Shown here one piece after another: positions 8,077 to 16,283 of a DNA stretch of 64,000 nucleotides. Within the stretch, counting starts at the first letter, position 1, and every line of letters begins with the position of its first letter. The stretch is taken from NCBI RefSeq assembly GCF_902168435.1, contig NZ_LR656165.1, positions 359,201 through 423,200 of the forward strand, written 5' to 3'. The translations under genes and the position numbers were made by a program. This stretch comes from Bacillus marasmi. Lineage in GTDB: Bacteria; Bacillota; Bacilli; Bacillales; Cytobacillaceae. Below the pieces are notes generated by a model. It was not told where the DNA came from, ran no database searches, and saw only the letters and a list, made by a program, of their open reading frames with translations.

Positions 8077-10491
8077 TTAATTTGCAACAATATTAACTAA
8101 TTTGCCTGGTACGGCGATGACTTTACGAACCGTTTTGCCATCGATTTGTTCTTTCACCTTGTCATCGTGCATCGCAATTTCTTCTAATGCCTCACGAGTT
8201 GCGTCTGAAGGCACGAATAATTTTGCTTTTACTTTACCGTTAATTTGAACGACAATTTCCACTTCGTCATCAACAAGCTTTGCTTCGTCATATGCTGGCC
8301 AGCCTTCGTAAGAAAGTGTTCTTTCATGACCAAGTTTTTCCCAAAGCTCTTCAGAAACGTGTGGCGCAATCGGCGCTAGCATTTTAACAAAGCCTTCAGC
8401 GAAATGTTTTGGTAAAACTTCAGCTTTATATGCCTCATTAATAAATACCATCATTTGTGAAATAGCTGTATTGAAGCGAAGACCTTCGTAGTCCTCAGTT
8501 ACCTTCTTAACAGTTTGATGGTAAACCTTTTCTAGAGTAGCGTCTTCACTTTGGACGATTTTTGCACTTAGGTCACCATTGTCCTCAATAAACAAGCGCC
8601 AAATTCGATCTAAGAAACGACGAGAACCGTCTAGGCCATTTGTCGACCAAGCAATGGAAGCATCAAGTGGACCCATGAACATTTCGTATAAACGTAATGT
8701 ATCCGCACCGTGGCTTGTGACGATATCGTCTGGATTGACGACATTACCTTTTGATTTACTCATTTTTTCGTTATTTTCACCAAGAATCATTCCTTGGTTA
8801 AATAGCTTTTGGAATGGTTCCTTTGTAGGTACCACACCGATATCATATAGGAATTTGTGCCAGAAACGAGCATACAATAAGTGAAGCACGGCATGCTCCG
8901 CTCCACCGATATAAATATCAACAGGCAGCCATTCGTTTAATTTTTCAGCCGAGGCTAACGCATCTTGATTGTTTGGATCGATATAGCGCAAATAGTACCA
9001 ACAGCTACCAGCCCATTGTGGCATCGTGTTCGTTTCACGACGACCTTTTTTCCCTGTTTCAGGGTCGACAACGTTCACCCAATCAGAGATAATCGCAAGT
9101 GGTGATTCGCCTGTTCCGGATGGCTTGATTTCAGTTGTTTTAGGTAGCACTAATGGTAGCTCTTCCTCTGGAACAGCTGACATGGTGCCATCTTCCCAAT
9201 GGATGATAGGAATTGGTTCGCCCCAATAACGCTGACGGCTGAATAACCAGTCGCGCAAGCGGTAAGTTACCTTCTTTGTACCGATACCTTTTTCCTCTAA
9301 CCAAGCGATCATGGCAGCAATACCGTCAGTCTTGTTCATTCCATCTAAGAATCCAGAATTAACATGTGGACCATCGCCAGTAAAGGCCTCTTCCGTTACA
9401 TCGCCACCAGCTAAAACTTCGATAATTGGCAGCTCGAACACTTTAGCAAACTCATAATCTCGTTCGTCATGAGCTGGAACGGCCATAATCGCACCGCTGC
9501 CATAGCTCATCAAGACATAATCAGCAATCCAGATTGGCATTTTCGCGTCATTGACTGGATTCACTGCATAAGCTCCTGTGAACACACCTGTTTTTTCTTT
9601 TGCTAGATCAGTTCGTTCTAAGTCACTCTTGCTCTTAATTTTATCTAAATAGGCTGCAACCGCGTCGCGTTGTTCTGCAGTCGTAATTTCACTTACTAAT
9701 GGATGCTCTGGAGCAAGCACACAGTATGTTGCACCAAACAGAGTATCTGGACGAGTTGTGAACACGGTGAAGGATTCACTGTGTCCATCGATTCCAAATG
9801 TTACTTCGGCTCCTTCTGAACGGCCAATCCAATTGCGTTGCATTTCTTTAATGCTTTCAGGCCAATCAACCTCTTCAAGATCCTCTAACAAACGATCTGC
9901 ATAAGCGGTAATGCGAAGCATCCACTGCTTCATCGGACGGCGTTCAACTGGATGACCACCACGTTCGCTTTTTCCATCAATAACTTCTTCATTTGCTAAA
10001 ACAGTTCCAAGTGCTGGGCACCAGTTTACAGCAACTTCATCAATATAGGCTAAGCCGCGCTTATACAATTGTAAGAAGATCCATTGTGTCCATTTATAAT
10101 AGTTTGGATCAGTTGTGTTGACTTCACGGTCCCAATCATAGGAAAATCCTAGTGCCTTGATTTGGCGACGGAAATTATCAATATTTTGCTTTGTAAATTC
10201 AGCAGGGTCATTGCCTGTGTCAAGTGCATATTGCTCGGCAGGTAGACCAAACGCATCCCAGCCCATTGGGTGCAATACGTTATAGCCTTGCATGCGTTTT
10301 AGTCTTGAAAGAATGTCTGTTGCGGTATAGCCTTCTGGGTGTCCAACATGTAAGCCTGCTCCTGAAGGATATGGGAACATGTCTAACGCATAGAATTTGC
10401 GTTTTCCCTTTTCTTCGCTTGTTTTAAACGTTTTATTTTCTTCCCAATACGTTTGCCATTTTTTTTCAATCTCCTGATGATTGAAACTCAT
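8077..10491 (-). CDS. leuS: Leucyl-tRNA synthetase
   Basis: An 804-residue class Ia synthetase that charges tRNA-Leu. The HIGH-type motif is HVGH (48-51), within [16 protein letters not shown]. The KMSKS loop is [10 protein letters not shown] at about residue 575. The CP1 editing domain lies between them (about 220-410), with the threonine-rich TTRPDT motif. GGAGG precedes the ATG, and a leucine-specific T-box lies upstream. Length and motifs are typical of bacterial LeuRS. Confidence 0.98.
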   Translation of the reverse strand: MSFNHQEIEKKWQTYWEENKTFKTSEEKGKRKFYALDMFPYPSGAGLHVGHPEGYTATDILSRLKRMQGYNVLHPMGWDAFGLPAEQYALDTGNDPAEFTKQNIDNFRRQIKALGFSYDWDREVNTTDPNYYKWTQWIFLQLYKRGLAYIDEVAVNWCPALGTVLANEEVIDGKSERGGHPVERRPMKQWMLRITAYADRLLEDLEEVDWPESIKEMQRNWIGRSEGAEVTFGIDGHSESFTVFTTRPDTLFGATYCVLAPEHPLVSEITTAEQRDAVAAYLDKIKSKSDLERTDLAKEKTGVFTGAYAVNPVNDAKMPIWIADYVLMSYGSGAIMAVPAHDERDYEFAKVFELPIIEVLAGGDVTEEAFTGDGPHVNSGFLDGMNKTDGIAAMIAWLEEKGIGTKKVTYRLRDWLFSRQRYWGEPIPIIHWEDGTMSAVPEEELPLVLPKTTEIKPSGTGESPLAIISDWVNVVDPETGKKGRRETNTMPQWAGSCWYYLRYIDPNNQDALASAEKLNEWLPVDIYIGGAEHAVLHLLYARFWHKFLYDIGVVPTKEPFQKLFNQGMILGENNEKMSKSKGNVVNPDDIVTSHGADTLRLYEMFMGPLDASIAWSTNGLDGSRRFLDRIWRLFIEDNGDLSAKIVQSEDATLEKVYHQTVKKVTEDYEGLRFNTAISQMMVFINEAYKAEVLPKHFAEGFVKMLAPIAPHVSEELWEKLGHERTLSYEGWPAYDEAKLVDDEVEIVVQINGKVKAKLFVPSDATREALEEIAMHDDKVKEQIDGKTVRKVIAVPGKLVNIVAN

Positions 10492-10631
10492 AGGTTTTTT
10501 CCTCCTATTTTCTATATGTATAGTTTTTTTATTTTTGCTGTTTTAATTTGCCGGTTGATTTCCTCTCCAGGCGCTTCACACCAATCAACCTCTTGTAACT
10601 CAAATAGTCAACAAATACTATATCAAATTAC

Positions 10632-10666
10632 AAAAAAACCCCTCATCCCAAAATAGGGACGAGAGG
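10632..10666 (-). terminator. T-box attenuator terminator of leuS
   Basis: Minus-strand hairpin CCTCTCGTCCC / GGGATGAGGGG followed by TTTTTTTG. Its 5' side competes with the antiterminator formed around the T-box sequence at 10,681-10,693. Confidence 0.9.
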
Positions 10667-10880
10667 TCTGATTATATCTCCCGCGGTACCACCCACATTA
10701 GTGTATACACACTCACTTCATACATCCTTAACGCGGAGAACGGCAAGTACTACTAATCTTTCACACCTGCGACTCGAAGGCGAGTTCATGAAGGGCCTGA
10801 TTGACTTGCACCAAACGTCAACTCTCTAAAGCAGGCTTACTAGCATTACTACTCCTTGTCCATGTCTTTAATCAAACTAT
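10632..10880 (-). promoter_or_regulatory. T-box riboswitch, leucine specific (specifier CTC)
   Basis: Minus-strand leader with the canonical T-box motif GGTGGTACCGCGG at 10,681-10,693. Stem I has the conserved AGAGAGTTGACG and GGTGCAAGTC elements. In the specifier loop, GAACTCGCC reads CTC (10,782-10,784) followed by a purine, matching tRNA-Leu(GAG). Uncharged tRNA-Leu should stabilise the antiterminator and switch leuS on. Confidence 0.95.
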
Positions 10881-10886
10881 AACGCT

Positions 10887-10915
10887 ATTGTATAAAATTT
10901 CCCTTTCACATGCAA
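10887..10915 (-). promoter_or_regulatory. Sigma-A promoter of leuS T-box transcript
   Basis: TTGCAT, 17-bp spacer, TACAAT on the minus strand, placing the start near 10,880, just before T-box stem I. Confidence 0.8.
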
Positions 10916-11016
10916 GTCTTGTCAAGCTAGCATCTAAAAAGGTACTACATATTGTATGCTGGGCACCAGGATACGTGCGCCACACAGTCTTTATTTTTCC
11001 AGAAAAATAATGATTA

Positions 11017-12207
11017 TTAAGATGCTTTCACGGAGATTTCGGTATTCTTAATAATTTTTCTATCAAAAACAAAAGTACTAATTAATGAAAGTAAAAATAA
11101 CCCCATCATCACAATAAAAAGTGTATGCATATCATAAAAATCAACTAGCATTCCACCGATAATAGGACCAAGCATTCTTCCACCTGTTGCAGCACTATTG
11201 GCGATTCCCTGAAAAAATCCTTCCCTACCAGGAGGTGCCAATTTGTCTGCAATCGTCGGCACGGCTGGCCATACGAGCATTTCTCCAATTGTCATGATTA
11301 CCATTGCGATGGCAAATCCCGAAAAGTTGCTTGCTTCGGATGCAATCCAAAAGGCTAAGGCAAAAATAATCGTGCCAATCACGATTTGTGACTTTACTGT
11401 TTTCGCAAACACTATCACCAGTCTGTTCAATAATGGTTGACCTAATACAATTAACGCCCCATTAATCGTCCATAAATAGCTATATTGTCTTAAGCTGATT
11501 CCCATTTCTTGAGTATATGGAGCAACAGTTGCTTGCCATTGACTGTAACCAATCCAGCAGAGCAGGTATCCGAAGCATAGAATGAGTAATGCCGTTAACT
11601 TCGGATTAACATTGCGAATTGAGGTTGTACGAGCCTCTTTCACTTCAGAAACAGCTTGCGGACGATCCATCCCTTTATAGCCAAACACGGCTATTACTAG
11701 AAACACTACATACAAGACAGCGTTGGCAATGAAAATCCACTGAAATGAAATGGCCGCCACCATTCCACCAAAAGCAGAACCAACAGCGACTCCTAAATTT
11801 GAAGCCACGTAAATCGCGTTAAAAGCCCTTCTGCCACCTTCCTTCCAGACAGATCCCGCCATCGCGTACATCGAAGGAAAAATCATCCCTGTGCCAAAAC
11901 CGATAATCGTTAGAAAAATAACATAATGAGGCCAGGTATTCCAAAAGGTCAAACCGATAAGAGCTATTAAAGTTAACACAATTCCTGATAAAATCGAGCG
12001 GTACCCGCCGAGGCGATCGAATAGTCGACCACCGAGCAAATTACCGATGACACTTGCTCCCGAATTTAACATTAAAACAATGCCTGCCACTGTTAAGGAC
12101 TTATCTAAATGTTCATGAATATATATCGAGTTTAACGGCCATAAAAATGAAGCACCCGTGACATTAACCGCCATCCCGATTACTAACAACCAAACTGCGC
12201 GTGGCAT
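11017..12207 (-). CDS. yttB: MFS-family transporter, probable multidrug exporter
   Basis: A 396-residue protein with 12 predicted membrane segments. The A-like loop motif GNLLGGRLFDRLGGYRSIL lies between segments 2 and 3, which marks the major facilitator superfamily. Proton-coupled drug efflux is the usual assignment for this branch (B. subtilis YttB); the substrate is unknown. Start chosen at ATG 12207, 6 nt after GGGGA; the frame extends 12 codons further upstream but that stretch overlaps a leader hairpin. It lies beside leuS as in B. subtilis. Confidence 0.8.
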   Translation of the reverse strand: MPRAVWLLVIGMAVNVTGASFLWPLNSIYIHEHLDKSLTVAGIVLMLNSGASVIGNLLGGRLFDRLGGYRSILSGIVLTLIALIGLTFWNTWPHYVIFLTIIGFGTGMIFPSMYAMAGSVWKEGGRRAFNAIYVASNLGVAVGSAFGGMVAAISFQWIFIANAVLYVVFLVIAVFGYKGMDRPQAVSEVKEARTTSIRNVNPKLTALLILCFGYLLCWIGYSQWQATVAPYTQEMGISLRQYSYLWTINGALIVLGQPLLNRLVIVFAKTVKSQIVIGTIIFALAFWIASEASNFSGFAIAMVIMTIGEMLVWPAVPTIADKLAPPGREGFFQGIANSAATGGRMLGPIIGGMLVDFYDMHTLFIVMMGLFLLSLISTFVFDRKIIKNTEISVKAS

Positions 12208-12226
12208 AACTATTTCCCCTTCATAT

Positions 12227-12256
12227 GAAAAGCGCAAGCACAAAAATGCTTACGCT
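12227..12256 (-). other. Terminator-like leader hairpin upstream of the MFS gene
   Basis: On the minus strand AGCGTAAGCA / TGCTTGCGCT (10 bp, one wobble) followed by TTTTC ends about 20 nt before the MFS start codon. There is no room for a promoter between it and the RBS, so it may attenuate the gene or act as an operator. Confidence 0.55.
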
Positions 12257-12445
12257 GAACGTCAATGTTTTTATATTAAAATAATATTATTCCTTTTCAT
12301 TGTGCTTGGCAATAGCTTTTCTTACCGTCATAATCTTCAGTTAATCAGTGACTTTTTCCATTGACGAAACGTCATGAATTTGTCACAATTACTGCATATG
12401 AAGTGTCTAGCACAAGCTCCAAGGAGCTTCTGCTTTTCTCATAAG

Positions 12446-12479
12446 AAAACACCAGGTAACCGCCATTACCTAGTGTTTT
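12446..12479 (-). terminator. Terminator of the nrf operon
   Basis: AAAACACCAGGTAA / TTACCTAGTGTTTT, a 14-bp stem with one mismatch and a 6-nt loop, 12 bp past the nrfA stop. Confidence 0.8.
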
Positions 12480-12490
12480 CGATAACGATA

Positions 12491-13933
12491 TTATTTTTTT
12501 GCAGCTGGTGCTGCAGCAGGCTGTTGACCTGGGAAGTAAGAATTAATTGCATGATCTTTCTTTTTCTTATGATCAGTTTCGCCAAAGACAGCCTGTTTTG
12601 CTTTTTCAATTTCTCCATCTAATTCTTCAAGGCTAACACCTTTTTTCACTAACTCTTCTGTTGCAATCTTGATTGCTTTATTTGATTCAGTGATTGATGT
12701 CTTTAAAGAATCCATAGATCCTTGTGGATTGTGGAATCCAGCAGAGTTTTCCGCCGCAATAATATCCCAGAACCATTGACCTTTACGAACATGATTTTGT
12801 GCTTCTTTAATCTTATCTGCACTTACTCCAGAAATAATCATTTTATTTACATAGTAGTGTGCTTCTGTTGAAATGTCTTGTGCTTCATGTAAAGCAGAAA
12901 CGTTTGTTTCTTGAATTTCTTCAACTGTTGCTTTTAATTCTTCAAGATCGCGGTTTGTATGACATGTTCCGCAAGAAGTATCCATTGTCTTAAGTGGTGA
13001 AGTCCAATAGTGAGAGCTAATTTTCTTCTTGCCGTCTGCACGCTCGTAAGGCATATGACAGTCTGCGCAAGTTACGCCAGCTTTACCGTGTGGACCTGAC
13101 ATATGTGTTTCAAACTCTGGATGCTGAGATTTTAATGTTGGTGTACCAGAAACGTTGTGAATCCAGTCTTTTTCAAAGCCTTCTGCTTTAGCAGTAGTTT
13201 CATAGTATTCATACATGTCTTCAGGTTTAAATCCATTATCCCAAGGATATGTTACTTCACTATTTGTAGCGTCGAAGTAGTACTCTACGTGACACTGACC
13301 ACATACATAGTTACGCATGTCATTCTTTGTAGGGTTTGATAGATCATAGCCTGCTGATTCCATAGCTTTTGTAAAGCTAGGACGTGTTACACGTAAATCC
13401 ATTGTTTCAGGGTCATGGCAGTCAGAACATCCGATTGGTGAGTGACCCATGCTTTCTGCTTTAGGCCAAATTTCACTGTTGAAGTTTCCTCCCCAGTAAT
13501 CATCGCCCATTTCTTCAATCATATGTGGAACTGCTGTAGATTTACATGTTAAACATGAACCTACTGATTTATCATTAATACGAGCGATCGCACGAATATC
13601 TTCGTTTGCATAAATATGGCCACGCTCTTCATTATATTCAGTCGCAAATCCATATCCATTAAATAGGACTGGTAGTAATGGCTCTTTATCTTCTTCATAC
13701 TTGCTTCGTTTTTCAGAACCACCGAATTTTGTATCTTCCATTTTTTCGTTCTTTTTGTAGCTGTCATATTGAAGCGGGAATAAATCCTTAAACGCCTCAT
13801 TACTAATTTCATCTTTTGCTAAGCCAGTTTTTAACTCTTCAGCATTCTTTGTATTTTCAGCCCCTGAGCAGCCAGCAATTAGCATAATGACAGCGACTAG
13901 GCTGATATAGACCCAATGTAGTTTCCTAGCCAT
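12491..13933 (-). CDS. nrfA: Cytochrome c nitrite reductase NrfA (ammonia-forming), lipoprotein
   Basis: A 480-residue pentahaem reductase that takes six electrons to reduce nitrite to ammonium outside the membrane. Haem sites in order: C127-LT-CK131 (the catalytic lysine-ligated haem), CSDCH (169-173), CGQCH (211-215), CADCH (289-293) and CGTCH (321-325). The N-terminus is a lipoprotein signal with lipobox LIAGC (C22), as expected for a Gram-positive. The C-terminus has an Ala/Pro tail. It overlaps nrfH by 8 nt and is last in an eight-gene operon. The lysine haem normally needs a dedicated haem lyase, which the upstream ccmF/ccmH-like genes may supply. Confidence 0.97.
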   Translation of the reverse strand: MARKLHWVYISLVAVIMLIAGCSGAENTKNAEELKTGLAKDEISNEAFKDLFPLQYDSYKKNEKMEDTKFGGSEKRSKYEEDKEPLLPVLFNGYGFATEYNEERGHIYANEDIRAIARINDKSVGSCLTCKSTAVPHMIEEMGDDYWGGNFNSEIWPKAESMGHSPIGCSDCHDPETMDLRVTRPSFTKAMESAGYDLSNPTKNDMRNYVCGQCHVEYYFDATNSEVTYPWDNGFKPEDMYEYYETTAKAEGFEKDWIHNVSGTPTLKSQHPEFETHMSGPHGKAGVTCADCHMPYERADGKKKISSHYWTSPLKTMDTSCGTCHTNRDLEELKATVEEIQETNVSALHEAQDISTEAHYYVNKMIISGVSADKIKEAQNHVRKGQWFWDIIAAENSAGFHNPQGSMDSLKTSITESNKAIKIATEELVKKGVSLEELDGEIEKAKQAVFGETDHKKKKDHAINSYFPGQQPAAAPAAKK

Positions 13934-14450
13934 TGTTTATAGAACCTCCCTTATCTTCTAATAACTCTCCCGGTTTTGGTGCTTTGTAGAAATCTTCTGT
14001 TTTAAAGCCTTTTCCATGCGGTACTGATTGATGACACTTAATACAGCTTTCTTTTACATCATGAGAAACATTATCTAAAGTGCTTGAATGGCAACTCACG
14101 CAGTTTGAATTGATCGCTTCCTCTGAACCTTGAGTTGGATGTAGGACCTCTGGGATTTTTGATTCCCCTAAACTATTAAAGTAAACGTGTCCAATCCCTG
14201 ATTTAGCTTTGAATGTATATTTACTAACTAAGGAATCGTGTGGTAAGTGGCAATCAGCACACGCTAATTCAGCATGAGTAGAATCTACGAATGAATCATA
14301 AACATTGTTCATGATATGACAGCTCTTACAAAACTCCGCAGAATCTGTATACGCTAATGTTTTCGCAGTGACCACCGACGCGATAATCCCAACAAACAAA
14401 CCAATAACCAGCAGCAAGCGTTTATCAATTGCCAGCAACTTTTTCAACAT
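13926..14450 (-). CDS. nrfH: NrfH, tetrahaem menaquinol dehydrogenase subunit (NapC/NirT family)
   Basis: A 174-residue membrane-anchored cytochrome. One N-terminal transmembrane helix (about residues 12-30) is followed by four haem motifs: CKSCH (41-45), CADCH (64-68), CVSCH (117-121) and CIKCH (136-140). NrfH oxidises menaquinol and feeds NrfA; menaquinone is made by the men genes in this window. Start at ATG 14450, 8 nt after GGAGG; an upstream GTG overlaps that RBS. It overlaps nrfA by 8 nt, which suggests translational coupling. Confidence 0.95.
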   Translation of the reverse strand: MLKKLLAIDKRLLLVIGLFVGIIASVVTAKTLAYTDSAEFCKSCHIMNNVYDSFVDSTHAELACADCHLPHDSLVSKYTFKAKSGIGHVYFNSLGESKIPEVLHPTQGSEEAINSNCVSCHSSTLDNVSHDVKESCIKCHQSVPHGKGFKTEDFYKAPKPGELLEDKGGSINNG

Positions 14451-14516
14451 GTTTTTCACCTCCCCAGAAATTTAAAAAATATCTATTAAAACACTTAAAA
14501 GGTGCTCTAACCAAAG

Positions 14517-15020
14517 TTATTGAAGCTTTTCTATCATCTCTATTAATTTCTTTTTCGTCGTCGGTCCAGAGAACCGCTCGCGTATGATTCCTTTTTCATC
14601 GATAATAATCGTTTCTGGCTGACCAACCACATTGTAGGACTTTGCGGCTTCCTCTTTCGTATCAAGCAAGTATGTTAGCTTCGAACCATTTTCGTTAATA
14701 TATTTGTTTACGCGTTTACTAGTTTCGCCTTTTGCTAAAATCAATAATTTGGCATCGTGATATTCAGTACCAAATGCTTCTAACTCAGGTGCTTCCTCAA
14801 TGCACGGATCACACCAGGTTGTAAAGTAATTCAGAACAACCATTTCGCCTTTAAAATCAGACAGTTTGACTTCATTACCAGATGTATCCTTCAAGGTAAA
14901 ATCTGGAGCTATATTGCCAACTTCTGCTGTGGATGCCTTTCCATTTAAACCTTTTAAAAGCAAACCAATGAAGATTGCCGCAATGAGCACTACCATCAAT
15001 TGCATCAATTTCTTTTTCAA
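14517..15020 (-). CDS. ResA/CcmG-like membrane-anchored thioredoxin
   Basis: About 167 residues: an N-terminal membrane anchor (residues 5-23), then an extracytoplasmic thioredoxin fold with active site WCDPC (C70, C73) and the cis-Pro region VVGQPETIIID. ResA and CcmG reduce apocytochrome haem-site cysteines before haem attachment; B. subtilis ResA has CEPC. Its place between the CcmF/CcmH-like genes and nrfHA suggests service to NrfA and NrfH. Start set at TTG 15020 because AAGGTGG lies 8 nt upstream; GTG codons further up overlap the RBS. The exact start is uncertain. Confidence 0.85.
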   Translation of the reverse strand: MKKKLMQLMVVLIAAIFIGLLLKGLNGKASTAEVGNIAPDFTLKDTSGNEVKLSDFKGEMVVLNYFTTWCDPCIEEAPELEAFGTEYHDAKLLILAKGETSKRVNKYINENGSKLTYLLDTKEEAAKSYNVVGQPETIIIDEKGIIRERFSGPTTKKKLIEMIEKLQ

Positions 15021-15035
15021 AACCAACACCACCTT

Positions 15036-15386
15036 TTAGGTGTAATAAGCTAAATCAAGATTCACCTTATCCAAATGCTTTTTATATTCACCCAGCTTTA
15101 TTTCATACTTTTCAGCAGTCAACTCGCCAACTAGCTTTTGATTTTCTAGTTCTGCAATCTTTCTTTCGATGATTTGTTTTCTTGTTAACAAATGCTGAAA
15201 CTGCTCTTCCTCCTGATTCCTCACTGGAGCGATATCAGCAGTCTTACTGCGTTTTATAAAGAACAGAGCAATGCCGACAAGTGCTAATATGATGAGCACC
15301 CAATGCGGATTCAACAGTTGCAAGCCTGGTGTATTAAACCAAAATCTAATCAACCACTCTGGATGAAATGGAGGTAATTGTGTCAT
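15036..15386 (-). CDS. Small membrane-anchored coiled-coil protein of the nrf/ccm operon
   Basis: A 116-residue protein with one transmembrane helix (about residues 28-45) followed by a charged coiled coil (about 60-110) on the positive, presumably cytoplasmic, side. The pattern RKIAELENQKLVGELTAEKY resembles the cytoplasmic loop region of CcmI-type cytochrome c biogenesis proteins, but no TPR domain is present. The start overlaps the stop of the upstream gene by ATGA. I do not recognise a defined family; a CcmI/NrfG-like role is inferred from position. Confidence 0.7.
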   Translation of the reverse strand: MTQLPPFHPEWLIRFWFNTPGLQLLNPHWVLIILALVGIALFFIKRSKTADIAPVRNQEEEQFQHLLTRKQIIERKIAELENQKLVGELTAEKYEIKLGEYKKHLDKVNLDLAYYT

Positions 15387-15748
15387 CCGGCATGCCTGCC
15401 TTTCTTTTTCCGAATTTCTTGAAGCTCAAGTATGATATCCTCATCAAGATAAGGGGCTTCGACTAATTCATTACGAACCTGCTTTTCTTCCATGCTTAAA
15501 TATTCAGCAGCCATGATTTGATAGCGCTGTTTCATTTCCTGAAAGTCAGCTTGGGTAATTTTTTTCATTAAATAGTCCATTTCCAATTCGTTTACAGCTG
15601 CATAGATTAATTCAATTGACATTTCCTGTTCCTGATCAATTAATGACTGGCTAATCGCTACCTCCCGCTTAAAGAAGGGAGCAGCCATAAAATAAAAGCA
15701 AATCATCGCAACCATGGAACCAACAATCAAATATACGTAGTCTGTCAT
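15383..15748 (-). CDS. CcmI-like membrane protein, short
   Basis: A 121-residue protein with an N-terminal transmembrane helix (about residues 5-25) and a cytoplasmic helical tail. The segment NELEMDYLMKKITQADFQEMKQRY matches the EL...D...GKI...DY pattern seen in the first part of CcmI proteins. The periplasmic TPR part of classical CcmI is missing. GGAGG precedes the ATG. It overlaps the next coiled-coil gene by 4 nt, so the two may be made together as halves of one function. Assignment is tentative. Confidence 0.7.
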   Translation of the reverse strand: MTDYVYLIVGSMVAMICFYFMAAPFFKREVAISQSLIDQEQEMSIELIYAAVNELEMDYLMKKITQADFQEMKQRYQIMAAEYLSMEEKQVRNELVEAPYLDEDIILELQEIRKKKGRHAG

Positions 15749-15808
15749 GATGTCCCTCCTTCGCGATCATCGGGCTTTGAATTCATATCGGATGTGTAAA
15801 GCTTTCCA

Positions 15809-16279
15809 CTAAAAGAATTTGCGTCGTTCTTCATCCATTGTTCGCTCAAAGATTTCCCGATCAGTATCGCTTTGCCATATCAATTGTTCGTCAGGCTTTT
15901 TCGTTGTTTTCAAAGTTAGCTTTCGGACCCAGATGACGATTATGGTTACCCCTACAACCAATCCTATTGCTGGCATGAGCCATGCTAATAGCCCTGTTAA
16001 ATCACTTCCGGGTGTCCTTAAGGCTGCTTGCCCATATTCATCGACATAGGATTGAATGATCGCCTCTTGTGATTGACCGTCATTCAGCATATCGACTACT
16101 TCTTCGTAATAAACCTTTTTCACACTGCAGGTTGAAAGCTCATGGTCAGCATGACCTTGCATGTCCAATTGATCGATTACCCAGTGAAATTCATCAGAAT
16201 TAACACTGTATGCTGCAAACACGAGCGTCGGTATACTTATGAACATGAGTAAAGTTACGATTAAGATTTTTTGCTTCAA
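15809..16279 (-). CDS. CcmH/NrfF-like thiol protein with a single cysteine
   Basis: A 156-residue protein with a cleavable-looking signal sequence (to about residue 23), a short extracytoplasmic helical domain, a transmembrane helix (about 95-117) and a cytoplasmic tail. The order ML-x-DGQSQEAIIQSYVDEYG then a Pro-containing segment and the helix is that of CcmH/NrfF, which reduce apocytochrome cysteines. The usual LRCxxCQ site is here LSTCSVKK, so only one cysteine (C51) remains. The start is TTG at 16279 after GGAAGGGG, 4 nt past the ccmF stop. Confidence 0.78.
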   Translation of the reverse strand: MKQKILIVTLLMFISIPTLVFAAYSVNSDEFHWVIDQLDMQGHADHELSTCSVKKVYYEEVVDMLNDGQSQEAIIQSYVDEYGQAALRTPGSDLTGLLAWLMPAIGLVVGVTIIVIWVRKLTLKTTKKPDEQLIWQSDTDREIFERTMDEERRKFF

Positions 16280-16283
16280 GTCA

